This document shows positions 25,351 to 34,227 of a stretch of DNA of 37,621 nucleotides, piece by piece. This DNA comes from Bacteroidia bacterium (GTDB lineage: Bacteria; Bacteroidota; Bacteroidia; Bacteroidales; UBA932): positions 1 through 37,621 of the forward strand of contig SABC01000013.1 in assembly GCA_009929175.1 (NCBI GenBank), given 5' to 3'. A program made the translations under genes and the position numbers. Every line of letters starts with the position of its first letter. Positions within the stretch are counted from its first letter, which is position 1. Under the pieces are notes generated by a model. The model made no database searches. It saw only the letters and a program-made list of their open reading frames with translations, and had not been told where the DNA came from.

Positions 25351-25914
25351 CTATCTGTAAGTTGAAAATCTCCTGAGGTTCTCGGCAGTTGCCGGAATCC
25401 CCCTCATCTCGCACTTTTGTGCAGCCGAAACTGCCAAAGGAGCGACTATCCAGAACACTACATAGGCCCAAAAACCTGTGCCTCCCATTGCCAATGCCAC
25501 TACAAAAAGGATTCTGATTATCACCACATCTACGTTAAGGTAGAGGGCCAGTCCGCTGCAAACACCTCCTATTGCTTTGTCATCACTGTCCCTGTACAGC
25601 TTTTTGACAGCAGGAATACTCCTCGCCTCTTCGCCATACCCGGCAGCATCATCCATTTGCGAACCATCGGGCATCCCCAGCTGGGAAATGATTGTGTTGA
25701 CCATTGAGAGGTTGATTACTTGGTAACGGGAGCCCAATGCTTCGGTAAAAAGCTCGGCAATCCTCTCTTCCAGGTTTTCCATTACCTCGGCGGAGTCGTG
25801 TCCCATGCCGGTCTTTTCCTTAAATTTCGAAAGATAGAGGCTCAGCCTCTGATAGGCATCTTCGTCTACGACAAAGCTCTTTCTTCCTATTCCTACTGTA
25901 ACTACTTTTTTCAT
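25351..25914 (-). CDS. PspC-domain membrane protein
   Basis: 187 residues. Residues ~1-90 (MKKVVTVGIGRKSFVVDEDA...) parallel the N-terminus of the 513-residue protein, including ENLEERIAELFTEALG against EGIEERMAELFNEKCG. The PspC domain follows (KKLYRDSDDKAIGGVCSGLALYLNVD) with about two membrane helices, ending LRRFSTYR. First gene of the operon, directly after a TATATTTG box. It looks like a short paralogue of the downstream protein without the periplasmic part. Confidence 0.9.
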   Translation of the reverse strand: MKKVVTVGIGRKSFVVDEDAYQRLSLYLSKFKEKTGMGHDSAEVMENLEERIAELFTEALGSRYQVINLSMVNTIISQLGMPDGSQMDDAAGYGEEARSIPAVKKLYRDSDDKAIGGVCSGLALYLNVDVVIIRILFVVALAMGGTGFWAYVVFWIVAPLAVSAAQKCEMRGIPATAENLRRFSTYR

Positions 25915-25952
25915 TTTTAAACCTATTTAAAACTTTATAGAATTTGGCACTG

Positions 25953-25960
25953 CAAATATA
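25953..25960 (-). promoter_or_regulatory. Bacteroidetes -7 box of the PspC-PadR-PspC operon
   Basis: TATATTTG on the minus strand fits TAnnTTTG, 38 bases before the ATG at 25914. No clear -33 element. Confidence 0.45.
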
Positions 25961-26006
25961 TATATAAATTTCATTACCTTGTATCACATAGTACTAATAA
26001 TTTGCA

Positions 26007-26037
26007 CAAAAAAAGCCCGTTACTTGCGTAACGGACT
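26007..26037 (-). terminator. Intrinsic terminator after secG
   Basis: Perfect 7-bp stem CCGTTAC/GTAACGG (26017-26023 and 26028-26034) with a 4-base loop, followed on the minus strand by a T-run (A-tract 26008-26014). Confidence 0.88.
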
Positions 26038-26062
26038 GATATCCATTTAGAAAATTTTCTTA

Positions 26063-26410
26063 TTATTCTTGAGGTACTCCGGGTTGTTCTCCGGTTGGAG
26101 CCGGTGTTGTAGGGAATTCGGGTTGCCCTTGCAGAGGTGCTGCAGACTCAATCCGCTCCTGGATCTTACTCTGTTTTGCGCTGTCACCTGTAGAAACAAA
26201 CGCTGTTGCAATAACACAAAGCAGGATAATGGTTATTGCCAGGGTCCAGGTTGCCTTTTCGAGGAAGTCGGCAGTTTGCCTCACTCCAAAAGTCTGGTTT
26301 CCCGAGGCAAAGTTGGCAGCCAGTCCGCCGCCTTTCGAATTCTGAACCAGCACGACAATTGTCAGTAATATACTGGCAATCACAATCAGAATAGCTATTA
26401 CTGTATACAT
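26063..26410 (-). CDS. secG: Preprotein translocase subunit SecG
   Basis: 115 residues. Two membrane helices (about 3-22 and 54-72) flank the family signature VLVQNSKGGGLAANFASGNQTFGVR, after which a Pro/Gln-rich, probably disordered tail runs to PGVPQE. It is the accessory subunit of the SecYEG channel. Last gene of the sigma-54/LptE/TPR/SecG operon (5-bp gap), with a strong terminator downstream. Confidence 0.93.
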   Translation of the reverse strand: MYTVIAILIVIASILLTIVVLVQNSKGGGLAANFASGNQTFGVRQTADFLEKATWTLAITIILLCVIATAFVSTGDSAKQSKIQERIESAAPLQGQPEFPTTPAPTGEQPGVPQE

Positions 26411-26415
26411 GATAT

Positions 26416-27168
26416 TTATTGGTTATATTTTTCCTTTATACCTTTTACAAGGGTCGCAAAGTAACTACTTTTTTCCGGAAATAACAAAATTAGTTTTGCA
26501 TATACATCCACTGCCTGTTTGTGGAATCCCTGCTCCAGGTATATGTTGGCCAGGGTCTCGGTGTAAAACGAGGCATCGTCAAACAACTCGGTGCTGTCAA
26601 TCTCACAAGCCGGAACCGCAGCTACAGGTCCTTTACCCGAAAGCGCCGACCTTAGCAAAGAGGGCTTTTCGGCTATGAAGTTATCCAATGGCTTGGTTTT
26701 GTCCAGCTTTACCTCTTCGAAGTCTTTGGTTGTGAAGTAATCCCCTCCCGCAAGTATAAACCTGGGGGTGTTGTCGGGAACAAAATCGGCAATCTCCCTT
26801 GTGTCCGGCTCTCTGCCTTTCTCCGGAGGAAGCAGCTCCTCCTCACTCCCGTTATTTGAATGGAGGACAGGTTGCTCTGCAATTGAAGTCACCTCTGCGG
26901 GCATAGCCCGGGATAGTGCGTCCATAGGATCGTCCAGCTCAAAAAGATCGTCCACGGAGGTCTCCTCATGTTGCTCCCGGGAGCAACCGTTGTATATCTT
27001 GTACAATAAATCCCTGGAATATACCCTGGATGCAGCCTTCTCCAGGTAAACGTCCGAACTCTCCCTGTCTGCCTTGCAGATATTTTCATATATATCAAGG
27101 TATCCCAGACTGTACCAAGGGTAGTCCGATATCAGTTTTTCGGTGAATGAGAGGCTGAATTTGGGCAT
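26416..27168 (-). CDS. TPR-like protein of the lptE-secG operon, function unknown
   Basis: 250 residues, cytoplasmic by lack of a signal. The N-terminal ~70 residues are helical (LISDYPWYSLGYLDIYENI). The middle is acidic and low in order. A TPR-like pair closes the protein (LANIYLEQGFHKQAVDVYAKLILLFPEKS). I recognise the position (between lptE and secG) as typical of Bacteroidales, but no function is known to me. It is separated from its neighbours by 2 and 5 bp. Confidence 0.8.
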   Translation of the reverse strand: MPKFSLSFTEKLISDYPWYSLGYLDIYENICKADRESSDVYLEKAASRVYSRDLLYKIYNGCSREQHEETSVDDLFELDDPMDALSRAMPAEVTSIAEQPVLHSNNGSEEELLPPEKGREPDTREIADFVPDNTPRFILAGGDYFTTKDFEEVKLDKTKPLDNFIAEKPSLLRSALSGKGPVAAVPACEIDSTELFDDASFYTETLANIYLEQGFHKQAVDVYAKLILLFPEKSSYFATLVKGIKEKYNQ

Positions 27169-27170
27169 GT

Positions 27171-27668
27171 TTACCAGTTTGCTACGGTTTCGTTAAATAT
27201 TTGTTCGGTGAGTTTTTCCACAATACTCTCTACCAGGCTGGATTCCACTGCATCCAGGGAAGAGGTAGAAGGATAGTCTTCAAATGCGGCAAAACTCTTT
27301 TCAAAATTTTCCTTTGGGTACTTGATGTTTGTAAATACAATCTTGACAGTCACACTCAGGCGGTTCTGCGCTGCCACCTCCTGGGCAGTAACAGCTATGG
27401 AAGCTGTCTCATAGCTTGTTATTGCACCCTCCACTATGAGGTCCCCGCCATCGTTGAGCAGCCTTAGCTTTGTCTGCCTGCGGTATTTATCCTTAAGCCC
27501 CTCGGTGAGGGTGTTGCTGAGCTGAGGGTTGATCCTCATGGCCCGGTTCTCGATGTTGAACACTGTTATGGATGTGACATCGGGAGCGATGGAGGTCCCC
27601 GAAAAGGAGTATATCCCGCATCCGCCCAGGCATAAAGCAATGATTATTATAAAGAGGCTCCTTCTCAT
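27171..27668 (-). CDS. lptE: LptE-family LPS-assembly lipoprotein
   Basis: 165 residues with signal/lipobox IIIIALCLGGC and Cys17. The mature domain matches the Bacteroidetes LptE family: GIYSFSGTSIAPDVTSITVFNIEN, LTEGLKDKYRRQTKLRL and a C-terminal amphipathic helix. It should sit inside the LptD barrel at the outer membrane and help place lipopolysaccharide; LptD is not in the window. The start overlaps the sigma-54 activator by 4 bp, so expression is coupled. Confidence 0.88.
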   Translation of the reverse strand: MRRSLFIIIIALCLGGCGIYSFSGTSIAPDVTSITVFNIENRAMRINPQLSNTLTEGLKDKYRRQTKLRLLNDGGDLIVEGAITSYETASIAVTAQEVAAQNRLSVTVKIVFTNIKYPKENFEKSFAAFEDYPSTSSLDAVESSLVESIVEKLTEQIFNETVANW

Positions 27669-28852
27669 AGGTCCAAATTTAACTCTTTTATTTTTCTGTA
27701 CAGCGTCCTTTCCGAAATTCCGAGCTCCATGGCTGCAAGTTTTCTTTTGCCTCCGTGTTTTTCAAGTGCCCTGCGGATCAACTCTTCGTTGACCTTTTGG
27801 ATTGAAAGCAAATCCTGCGTCTCCGTTGTTTCGTCAAAAAGGGAGTCGTTTTCGGGGTCATAGTCCACCACGGTTGTCTCCTCTATGTTTTGTGAAAGCT
27901 CCTTGTTGGAGGAGATCCTGGAGGCCGGCTGTACCTGCTCGGTCAAAGCAACCCTTTGCTTAAGCTCTTCTACCTCCTGCCTCAACTGGTAGAGGATCTT
28001 GAAAATGATATCGCGGTCGGTGAGGTAATCGGCCCCGTGTCCTTCGGTCCTTACCGGCAACCGGCTTGGCGACTCTCTGGGAAGGTACTTTTCCAGGATT
28101 TCTGGCCCGATGAGCCGGTTGTGTTCTATTACAGATATCTGTTCGGCAATGCTTTTGAGCTGCCTTACGTTCCCCGGCCAGCGGAAGCCCTCCAGCATGA
28201 CCACGGCCTCGGGTGTTAGGCGTATGGCGGGCATCTTGTATTTGTCGGCAAAATCAAGCGCAAATTTTTTGAAAAGCAGGTGTATATCACCGGGCCTTTC
28301 CCTAAGGGAGGGAACCAGTATCGGGACAGTATTGAGCCTGTAGTACAAATCTTCCCGGAACTTGCCAAGTTCTATAGCCCTTGGCAGGTTTACATTTGTC
28401 GCGGCAATCACCCTTACGTCGGTCTTCTGGACCTTGGATGAACCTACCTTTATAAACTCTCCTGACTGGATTACCCTCAAAAGGCGCACCTGGGTAGATA
28501 GGGGGAGCTCTGCAACTTCGTCCAGGAAGAGGGTTCCGCCGTCGGCAACTTCGAAATAACCTTTACGGGTTTCAAAAGCTCCTGTAAAAGAGCCCTTTTC
28601 GTGGCCAAACAACTCGGAGTCAATAGTGCCTTCGGGGATGGCTCCACAATTGACTGCTATATACTGGTTATGTTTCCTTGGGCTGTTGATGTGTATGATC
28701 TGCGGGATAACCTCTTTCCCTACTCCGCTTTCTCCGGTAACCAACACGGAAAGGTCGGTACCGGCAACCTGGACAGCAATTTCTAGTGCCCTGTCCAATG
28801 CCGGATTCTCTCCTATGATATCAAACCTCTGTTTTAACGATCTCAAATCCAT
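27665..28852 (-). CDS. Sigma-54-dependent transcriptional activator without receiver domain
   Basis: 395 residues from ATG 28852 (a TTG at 28861 is an alternative). The AAA+ domain begins almost at once: Walker A GESGVGKE at 40-47, GSFTGA at 87-92 (GAFTGA with Ala to Ser), Walker B GGTLFLDE at 105-112, and FREDLYYRLN. A linker of ~90 residues rich in Glu/Gln leads to a FIS-type helix-turn-helix (KHGGKRKLAAMELGISERTLYRKI). There is no response-regulator, GAF or PAS domain, so activation must be by abundance or a partner. It heads the operon with lptE and secG. Confidence 0.92.
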   Translation of the reverse strand: MDLRSLKQRFDIIGENPALDRALEIAVQVAGTDLSVLVTGESGVGKEVIPQIIHINSPRKHNQYIAVNCGAIPEGTIDSELFGHEKGSFTGAFETRKGYFEVADGGTLFLDEVAELPLSTQVRLLRVIQSGEFIKVGSSKVQKTDVRVIAATNVNLPRAIELGKFREDLYYRLNTVPILVPSLRERPGDIHLLFKKFALDFADKYKMPAIRLTPEAVVMLEGFRWPGNVRQLKSIAEQISVIEHNRLIGPEILEKYLPRESPSRLPVRTEGHGADYLTDRDIIFKILYQLRQEVEELKQRVALTEQVQPASRISSNKELSQNIEETTVVDYDPENDSLFDETTETQDLLSIQKVNEELIRRALEKHGGKRKLAAMELGISERTLYRKIKELNLDL

Positions 28853-28858
28853 AATCCA

Positions 28859-28866
28859 CAAAAATA
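28859..28866 (-). promoter_or_regulatory. Possible -7 box of the sigma-54 activator operon
   Basis: TATTTTTG on the minus strand fits TAnnTTTG but ends 6 bases before the ATG at 28852, implying an almost leaderless transcript. It may be chance in AT-rich DNA. Confidence 0.3.
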
Positions 28867-28877
28867 GATAAAATTTA

Positions 28878-28885
28878 TACCTTTG
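28878..28885 (+). promoter_or_regulatory. Bacteroidetes -7 box upstream of kdsB
   Basis: TACCTTTG fits TAnnTTTG, 21 bases before the ATG at 28907. No clear -33 element. Confidence 0.45.
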
Positions 28886-28906
28886 AAAAATTTAAGAAAT
28901 CAACTG

Positions 28907-29656
28907 ATGGAATATTTAGCTATCATACCTGCCAGGTTTGCCTCCACCCGCTTCCCGGGGAAGCCTTTGACCATGATTGCAGGCAAAAGCATGGTACAAA
29001 GGGTTTATGAACAGGCATGCAAAGCTTTTGCCAATGTTTATGTGGCAACTGACCATCCCGACATTTACAGCGCTGTGGAGGAGTTCGGAGGAAGGGTTGT
29101 CATGACCTCTGCCAACCACCCTAACGGCACCAGCAGGGTACTCGAAGCGATGCAAAAAATCGAGAAGATCCGGGGAACAATGTGCAAATATGTTGTAAAC
29201 GTGCAGGGCGACGAACCTTTCATATCACCGGAACAGCTGCAGGAACTCACCAAATGTTTCGATGACCCCCAGGCCGAAATTGCCACACTTATGAAAAGGA
29301 TAGAGGAGCAAGCGGAGCTTTACGACCCCTCCACGCCCAAGGTTGTATGCGACAAATACGGAAGGGCTCTCTATTTTAGCAGAAGTATCATCCCCTTCTT
29401 AAGGGATATCCCCCAAAATGAGTGGCCCGGCCACCACCCTTTTTACAAACACATAGGATTGTACGGTTACAAACGCGAAATCCTTCCCGAGATAGTCTCA
29501 ATGGATGAAGGGTTGCTGGAAAAGGCCGAAAAACTTGAACAATTGAGATGGCTCGAAAACGGGATAAAGATATGTGTCAGGGAAAGTGCTTACAATTCGT
29601 ATTCGGTGGATACTCCCGCCGACATTGATTCTTTGAAAGCTAAAGGTATAATTTAG
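28907..29656 (+). CDS. kdsB: 3-deoxy-manno-octulosonate cytidylyltransferase
   Basis: 249 residues from ATG 28907, which matches the family start EYLAIIPARFASTRFPGKPL; the TTG at 28883 falls inside the promoter box. It activates Kdo with CTP to CMP-Kdo for LPS inner core. Conserved NVQGDEPFI, ATLM, GRALYFSRS, YKHIGLYGY and the C-terminal VDTPADID are all present. It is divergent from the sigma-54/LptE operon, a grouping that concentrates LPS functions. Confidence 0.95.
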   Translation: MEYLAIIPARFASTRFPGKPLTMIAGKSMVQRVYEQACKAFANVYVATDHPDIYSAVEEFGGRVVMTSANHPNGTSRVLEAMQKIEKIRGTMCKYVVNVQGDEPFISPEQLQELTKCFDDPQAEIATLMKRIEEQAELYDPSTPKVVCDKYGRALYFSRSIIPFLRDIPQNEWPGHHPFYKHIGLYGYKREILPEIVSMDEGLLEKAEKLEQLRWLENGIKICVRESAYNSYSVDTPADIDSLKAKGII

Positions 29657-29678
29657 TACAGGTTTTAACATTTTTTTA

Positions 29679-29686
29679 TATATTTG
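29679..29686 (+). promoter_or_regulatory. Bacteroidetes -7 box upstream of the OmpA-like lipoprotein
   Basis: TATATTTG fits TAnnTTTG, 51 bases before the ATG at 29738; the -33 region is T-rich without a clean TTTG. Confidence 0.5.
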
Positions 29687-29737
29687 CACCAATAGGCACG
29701 TTACATTATAAAGATTAAATAACTAAATATATTCAGA

Positions 29738-31390
29738 ATGAAAAAGAATCTGTTAAAAGTTTTAGCGGTTGCAATACTCGGAATCTCGATTGCATCCTGC
29801 AGCAACCCTTCTAAAATGGCCAAGGATGCCCAGCTGGTTACGGTTGAGTCAAATCCCAGGGTACTGGAAGTGATTGCCGATGAGATCACTGCAACCTACA
29901 CAATGAATTTCCCTGCAGAGTACTTCCACCCGAAGGCTATCCTGGAGGTGATTCCCGTACTGGTTTACCAGGGTGGCGAAGTTGCAGCACCTACATTCAA
30001 GCTGCAAGGAGAGAAGATTACCGACAACTACCAGACTATTTTCAAGACAGGCGGCAAAGCAAGCCAGACCATCAAGTTTGCCTACAAACCCGGTATGGAA
30101 AAATCTCACCTGGAGCTTCGCGTAGCTGTTTGGAACAAACTTAAGAAGTATGATTTCCCGGCTCCTTACAAACTTGCCGATGGTGCAAACATCACCTACA
30201 AACTGGTTCACACCGAGGGTGTGACTGCAATTGCCCCCAACAACTACCAAAAGATTATCCGCGAACAAAAGGAGACTCAGATTCTTTACACTATCAACAG
30301 CCATGTGGTTCGTCCAAAAGAACTTACCAAAGCCGAGATCAAAGAATTCCAGGATTTCCTTGCAAAAATTGAACAGGATGAGCGCCGCAAGGTAGCAGGT
30401 ACCGACATCGTGGCTTACGCTTCTCCGGACGGTCCTACCACCCTCAACTCAAAACTTTCGGACAAACGTGGTGAGACAGCCAAACAGGCTTTTGACAAAG
30501 TTACCACCAAGGTTCCCGTGGATGCTCCCGTAAACGTACAAACAATTGCCGAAGACTGGGAAGGTTTCCAACAACTGGTTGCAGCCTCCAATATACAGGA
30601 CAAAGAGCTGATCCTCCGTGTTCTTTCAATGTACAATGACCCTATGGTACGTGAAAGGGAAATCAGGAACATGTCTATGGTATTCAAAACACTTGCCGAT
30701 AAAATCCTTCCCGAACTCAGGAGAGCCAGGATGATTGCCAATGTGGATTACACAAACTACACCGATGAGGAGCTTAAGGAACTTGCTTCTACAAACGTAG
30801 AAATCATGGATGTAGAGGCTCTGCTTTACACAGCCTCCTTGGTTAAGGAATACGACACAAAGGCTATGCTTTACAAAAAAGCAGGCGACAAATTCAAATG
30901 TGACCGTGGTTACAACAACCTGGCCGCAGTTGCACTTGCCAACGATAAGCTGGGCGATGCAAAAGCTGCACTTGCAAAAGTAAGCGACAGGACCTCTGCT
31001 TTCTACTATAACAACGCAGGTGTAGTTGCCCTTCGCGACAAAGATTACAAGACTGCTGCCGACATGTTTGCAAAATCATCATTGAGTGAGGCCAAATACA
31101 ACTCTGCAATCCTGGATATCCTCAACGGTAAATATGCTGAGGCTGCCAACAAACTTGCCGGTTCCAAAAACGATAACGAAGGTCTTGCATACATTCTTAC
31201 AAACCAGCTGGACAAAGCCTCTGCAGCAATTACCTGCAAATGCCCCCACGCTGCTTACATGAAAGCCGTTATTGCTGCCCGCCAGGGTAACATGAGCGAG
31301 GTTGCAAAACAACTTGAAGTTGTTTACAAAGATGAGGCGCTCAAAGCCCGTTCACAAAACGACATCGAGTTCGCAAAATTCAGGGAATAA
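29738..31390 (+). CDS. Large lipoprotein with OmpA-like domain and TPR-like C-terminus
   Basis: 550 residues; lipobox GISIASC with Cys21. Residues ~40-170 form a beta-rich domain. Residues ~180-260 look like an OmpA C-terminal domain: a first strand-helix (LYTINSHVVRPKELTKAEIKEFQDFL), then YASPDGPTTLNSKLSDKR, where G232, N237, L240, S241 and R244 line up with the OmpA signature. The position equivalent to the peptidoglycan-binding Asp is Ser229. From ~360 onward are TPR-like helical pairs (AKAALAKVSDRTSAFYYNNAGVVALRDKDYKTA). A cell-envelope scaffold is likely. Codon use is biased to common codons, which may mean high expression. It is followed by a strong terminator. Confidence 0.85.
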   Translation: MKKNLLKVLAVAILGISIASCSNPSKMAKDAQLVTVESNPRVLEVIADEITATYTMNFPAEYFHPKAILEVIPVLVYQGGEVAAPTFKLQGEKITDNYQTIFKTGGKASQTIKFAYKPGMEKSHLELRVAVWNKLKKYDFPAPYKLADGANITYKLVHTEGVTAIAPNNYQKIIREQKETQILYTINSHVVRPKELTKAEIKEFQDFLAKIEQDERRKVAGTDIVAYASPDGPTTLNSKLSDKRGETAKQAFDKVTTKVPVDAPVNVQTIAEDWEGFQQLVAASNIQDKELILRVLSMYNDPMVREREIRNMSMVFKTLADKILPELRRARMIANVDYTNYTDEELKELASTNVEIMDVEALLYTASLVKEYDTKAMLYKKAGDKFKCDRGYNNLAAVALANDKLGDAKAALAKVSDRTSAFYYNNAGVVALRDKDYKTAADMFAKSSLSEAKYNSAILDILNGKYAEAANKLAGSKNDNEGLAYILTNQLDKASAAITCKCPHAAYMKAVIAARQGNMSEVAKQLEVVYKDEALKARSQNDIEFAKFRE

Positions 31391-31407
31391 CCTTGATGCC
31401 ATATCAT

Positions 31408-31440
31408 AAAAAAGGCTGCCTTTACCGGCAGCCTTTTTTT
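31408..31440. terminator. Bidirectional intrinsic terminator
   Basis: Stem GGCTGCC (31414-31420)/GGCAGCC (31427-31433), loop TTTACC, flanked by an A-run on the left and a T-run on the right, so it can serve the plus-strand lipoprotein gene and the convergent lepA. Confidence 0.9.
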
Positions 31441-31457
31441 ATTATTTATCCTGATTG

Positions 31458-33245
31458 TTAGTCCAGCTTGAGCACGGCCATGAATGCACTCTGCGGAACC
31501 TCCACGTTACCTACCTGGCGCATACGTTTCTTTCCCTTCTTTTGTTTCTCCAAAAGCTTTCTCTTACGTGATATATCTCCTCCGTAACATTTGGCTGTCA
31601 CATCCTTCCTTACAGCCTTCACTGTTTCGCGGGCAATAATCTTGGCTCCGATGGCAGCCTGTATTGCTATATCAAACTGTTGTCGCGGAATAAGTTCCTT
31701 GAGCTTCTCACACATCCTGCGCCCAAAGTCATATGCATGATCCCTGTGGATGAGGCTGGAGAGAGCATCCACCTGTTCCCCGTTGAGTAGTATATCCAGT
31801 TTAACGAGGCTCGCCTCCTTGTAACCTGTCACGTGGTAGTCAAAAGATGCGTAACCTCGTGAGACCGATTTGAGTTTATCATAAAAGTCAAATACAATCT
31901 CTGCCAGGGGCATGTCGTAGTTGAGCTCGACCCTTTCGCTGGTAAGGAAGTTTTGGCTGATGAGCGTTCCCCTTTTATCCATGCAGAGTTTCATGATAAC
32001 TCCAAAGTACTCCGACTTTGAAATAATCTGTGCACGAATATAAGGCTCCTCAATATAATCAATAAGTGTGATAGCCGGAAGTCCCGAAGGATTGTGCACC
32101 TCAAGGGTATCCCCCTGGGTGGTGTAAACCTTGTACGAAACGTTTGGTACGGTTGTTATCACATCCATGTCAAACTCCCTGTAGAGCCTCTCCTGCACAA
32201 TCTCCATATGGAGCAGCCCGAGAAATCCGCAACGGAAACCAAAACCAAGGGCAAGCGAAGATTCGGGCTCAAACACAAGGGAGGCATCGTTCAGTTGGAG
32301 TTTTTCCAACGACGCCCTGAGGTCTTCGTACTCATCGGCCTCAACCGGGTAAAGCCCGGCAAAGACCATCGGTTTTACCTCCTCGAATCCGGCTATTGAT
32401 TTGGCGCAGGGCCTCTCCCTGTGGGTGATTGTATCACCTACCTTAACCTCGCTGGCAGTCTTGATTCCCGAGATAATATAGCCTACATCGCCCGTCCGCA
32501 CCTCACCCGTAGGAACCATCTTCAAACGAAGTTTCCCTACTTCGTCGGCTTCGTACTCTTTGCCTGTGTTAAAAAACTTAACCTTGTCCCCTTTTCTTAT
32601 CACCCCGTTCTCAACTTTGAAATAAGCAATGATCCCGCGGAAGGAGTTGAACACCGAATCAAAGATAAGTGCTTGCAGAGGGGCCTCTTCGTCACCCTTT
32701 GGAGGAGGTACCTTTTCTACAATAGCTTCCAGTATCTCCGGTACACCAAGGCCGGTTTTTGCACTGGCAAGGAGTATATCCTCGTCCTTACACCCGATGA
32801 GTTCTATAATCTGGTCTTTGACAGTGTCTACCATGGCACTGTCCATATCTATCTTGTTGAGTACCGGAATAATTTCCAGGTCATGGCCTATTGCCAGGTA
32901 GAGGTTGGAGATGGTCTGGGCCTGGATACCCTGGGTAGCATCCACAACCAAAAGTGCACCCTCACAGGAGGCGATTGCCCTGGATACCTCATAGGAAAAG
33001 TCCACATGGCCGGGGGTGTCGATCAGGTTAAGGATATAGTTCTCTCCCTTGTATTTATAGTCCATCTGGATTGCATGGCTCTTGATAGTAATGCCCTTCT
33101 CCCTCTCCAGGTCCATGGAGTCCAGGACCTGATTGTCCATATCCCTTCCGGTGACGGTTTGGGTTGCTTCCAAAAGTCTGTCGGCAAGCGTGCTTTTACC
33201 GTGATCGATATGGGCTATAATACAAAAGTTCCTAATATGCTTCAT
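31458..33245 (-). CDS. lepA: Elongation factor 4 (LepA)
   Basis: 595 residues from ATG 33245 ([19 protein letters not shown]), the normal family length; the open frame runs further upstream through the promoter region. GTPase motifs: AHIDHGKST (G1), DTPGHVDF (G3), NKIDM (G4). The LepA-specific C-terminal domain ends in [25 protein letters not shown]. It is a ribosome-binding translational GTPase. Divergent from the transketolase genes. Confidence 0.97.
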   Translation of the reverse strand: MKHIRNFCIIAHIDHGKSTLADRLLEATQTVTGRDMDNQVLDSMDLEREKGITIKSHAIQMDYKYKGENYILNLIDTPGHVDFSYEVSRAIASCEGALLVVDATQGIQAQTISNLYLAIGHDLEIIPVLNKIDMDSAMVDTVKDQIIELIGCKDEDILLASAKTGLGVPEILEAIVEKVPPPKGDEEAPLQALIFDSVFNSFRGIIAYFKVENGVIRKGDKVKFFNTGKEYEADEVGKLRLKMVPTGEVRTGDVGYIISGIKTASEVKVGDTITHRERPCAKSIAGFEEVKPMVFAGLYPVEADEYEDLRASLEKLQLNDASLVFEPESSLALGFGFRCGFLGLLHMEIVQERLYREFDMDVITTVPNVSYKVYTTQGDTLEVHNPSGLPAITLIDYIEEPYIRAQIISKSEYFGVIMKLCMDKRGTLISQNFLTSERVELNYDMPLAEIVFDFYDKLKSVSRGYASFDYHVTGYKEASLVKLDILLNGEQVDALSSLIHRDHAYDFGRRMCEKLKELIPRQQFDIAIQAAIGAKIIARETVKAVRKDVTAKCYGGDISRKRKLLEKQKKGKKRMRQVGNVEVPQSAFMAVLKLD

Positions 33246-33275
33246 TTTATGTCTGGTGGAGTTAATGTCCGGGTG

Positions 33276-33283
33276 CAAAGATA
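33276..33283 (-). promoter_or_regulatory. Bacteroidetes -7 box of lepA
   Basis: TATCTTTG on the minus strand, 30 bases before the ATG at 33245; no well-spaced -33 element. Confidence 0.5.
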
Positions 33284-33313
33284 AAAATAATTCCAAAATT
33301 ATAAGTTTGATGC

Positions 33314-33321
33314 TATCTTTG
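33314..33321 (+). promoter_or_regulatory. Bacteroidetes -7 box of the transketolase operon
   Basis: TATCTTTG on the plus strand, the same octamer as the lepA box facing the other way, 29 bases before the ATG at 33351. Confidence 0.5.
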
Positions 33322-33350
33322 TGGGATGTGTAATAAATCTTAACATTATA

Positions 33351-34196
33351 ATGGCTCAAAAATCAAATCTACAAGAGATAGCCTCTCAGGTAAGAAGAGA
33401 CATAGTCCGAATGGTAAACATGGCCTCTTCGGGTCATCCGGGAGGATCCCTTAGCAGTACAGACCTGCTGGTCACACTTTTTTTCAAGGAAATGGAACAC
33501 TCGCCCCAAAGCTGGAGGCGCGATGGTGGCGGGAGTGATATGTTCTTCCTTTCGGCAGGCCATATGACACCTGTATACTACAGTGTACTGGCCCGCTCCG
33601 GTTACTTTCCCGTGTCGGAGCTCAACACCTTCCGCAAATTGGGATCAAGACTACAGGGACACCCCTCGGTTGAGCGTGGTCTCCCCGGTGTGCATGTGGC
33701 ATCCGGCTCGCTGGGTCAAGGGTTGTCTGTGGCAAATGGTGCTGCCCTTGCAAAGAGGGCAAACGGCGAGGAGAAATTCGTATATGTGCTGTTGGGTGAC
33801 GGAGAGAGCGAAGAGGGCCAGGTTTGGGAAGCAGCCATGTTTGCTGCACACTACAAGCTCGACAGGCTTATCGCATTCACAGACTGGAACGGACAACAGA
33901 TTGACGGTCCGGTGGAAGCCGTTATGAATCTGGGCGACCTCCATGCAAAATGGGAGGCATTTGGCTGGAGTTGCGAAGTAATCGACGGGCATGACATGGA
34001 TGTAATTTCGGAATCGATCCAAAAAGCAAAAATGAGTATCGGTGACGGCAAACCCAAAATGTTCCTTTTGGACACATCTATGGGTAAAGGAGTTGATTTT
34101 ATGGAAGGTACTCACCATTGGCATGGTAAAGCTCCAAACAGCGAGCAAACAGCTCAGGCTTTGGCTCAACTTACCGAAACCCTGGGTGACTTTTAA
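33351..34196 (+). CDS. Transketolase, N-terminal (thiamine diphosphate-binding) subunit
   Basis: 281 residues from ATG 33351. It holds the first third of a classical transketolase: [15 protein letters not shown], the [11 protein letters not shown] and [12 protein letters not shown] segments, and the TPP/Mg motif [13 protein letters not shown]. It ends cleanly with TAA after LTETLGDF. The product should pair with the next gene to make an active pentose-phosphate enzyme. The separation is a true split and not a frameshift, since both halves have sensible termini and homologous split enzymes are known in other bacteria and archaea. Confidence 0.93.
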   Translation: MAQKSNLQEIASQVRRDIVRMVNMASSGHPGGSLSSTDLLVTLFFKEMEHSPQSWRRDGGGSDMFFLSAGHMTPVYYSVLARSGYFPVSELNTFRKLGSRLQGHPSVERGLPGVHVASGSLGQGLSVANGAALAKRANGEEKFVYVLLGDGESEEGQVWEAAMFAAHYKLDRLIAFTDWNGQQIDGPVEAVMNLGDLHAKWEAFGWSCEVIDGHDMDVISESIQKAKMSIGDGKPKMFLLDTSMGKGVDFMEGTHHWHGKAPNSEQTAQALAQLTETLGDF

Positions 34197-34227
34197 CATG
34201 CTTTTCCAACCCCAAATTTTAAATGAG

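Noticed and set aside
25915-26062. Small gene or RNA between secG and the PspC operon
   Set aside because: The stretch is explained by the secG terminator and the PspC promoter box; no coding frame.
32421-33284. 287-residue ORF antisense to lepA
   Set aside because: Shadow of a highly conserved gene.
34042-34227. Frameshift joining the two transketolase halves
   Set aside because: The C-half frame stays open upstream into the N-half gene, but that translation is not transketolase-like and both genes have normal termini.
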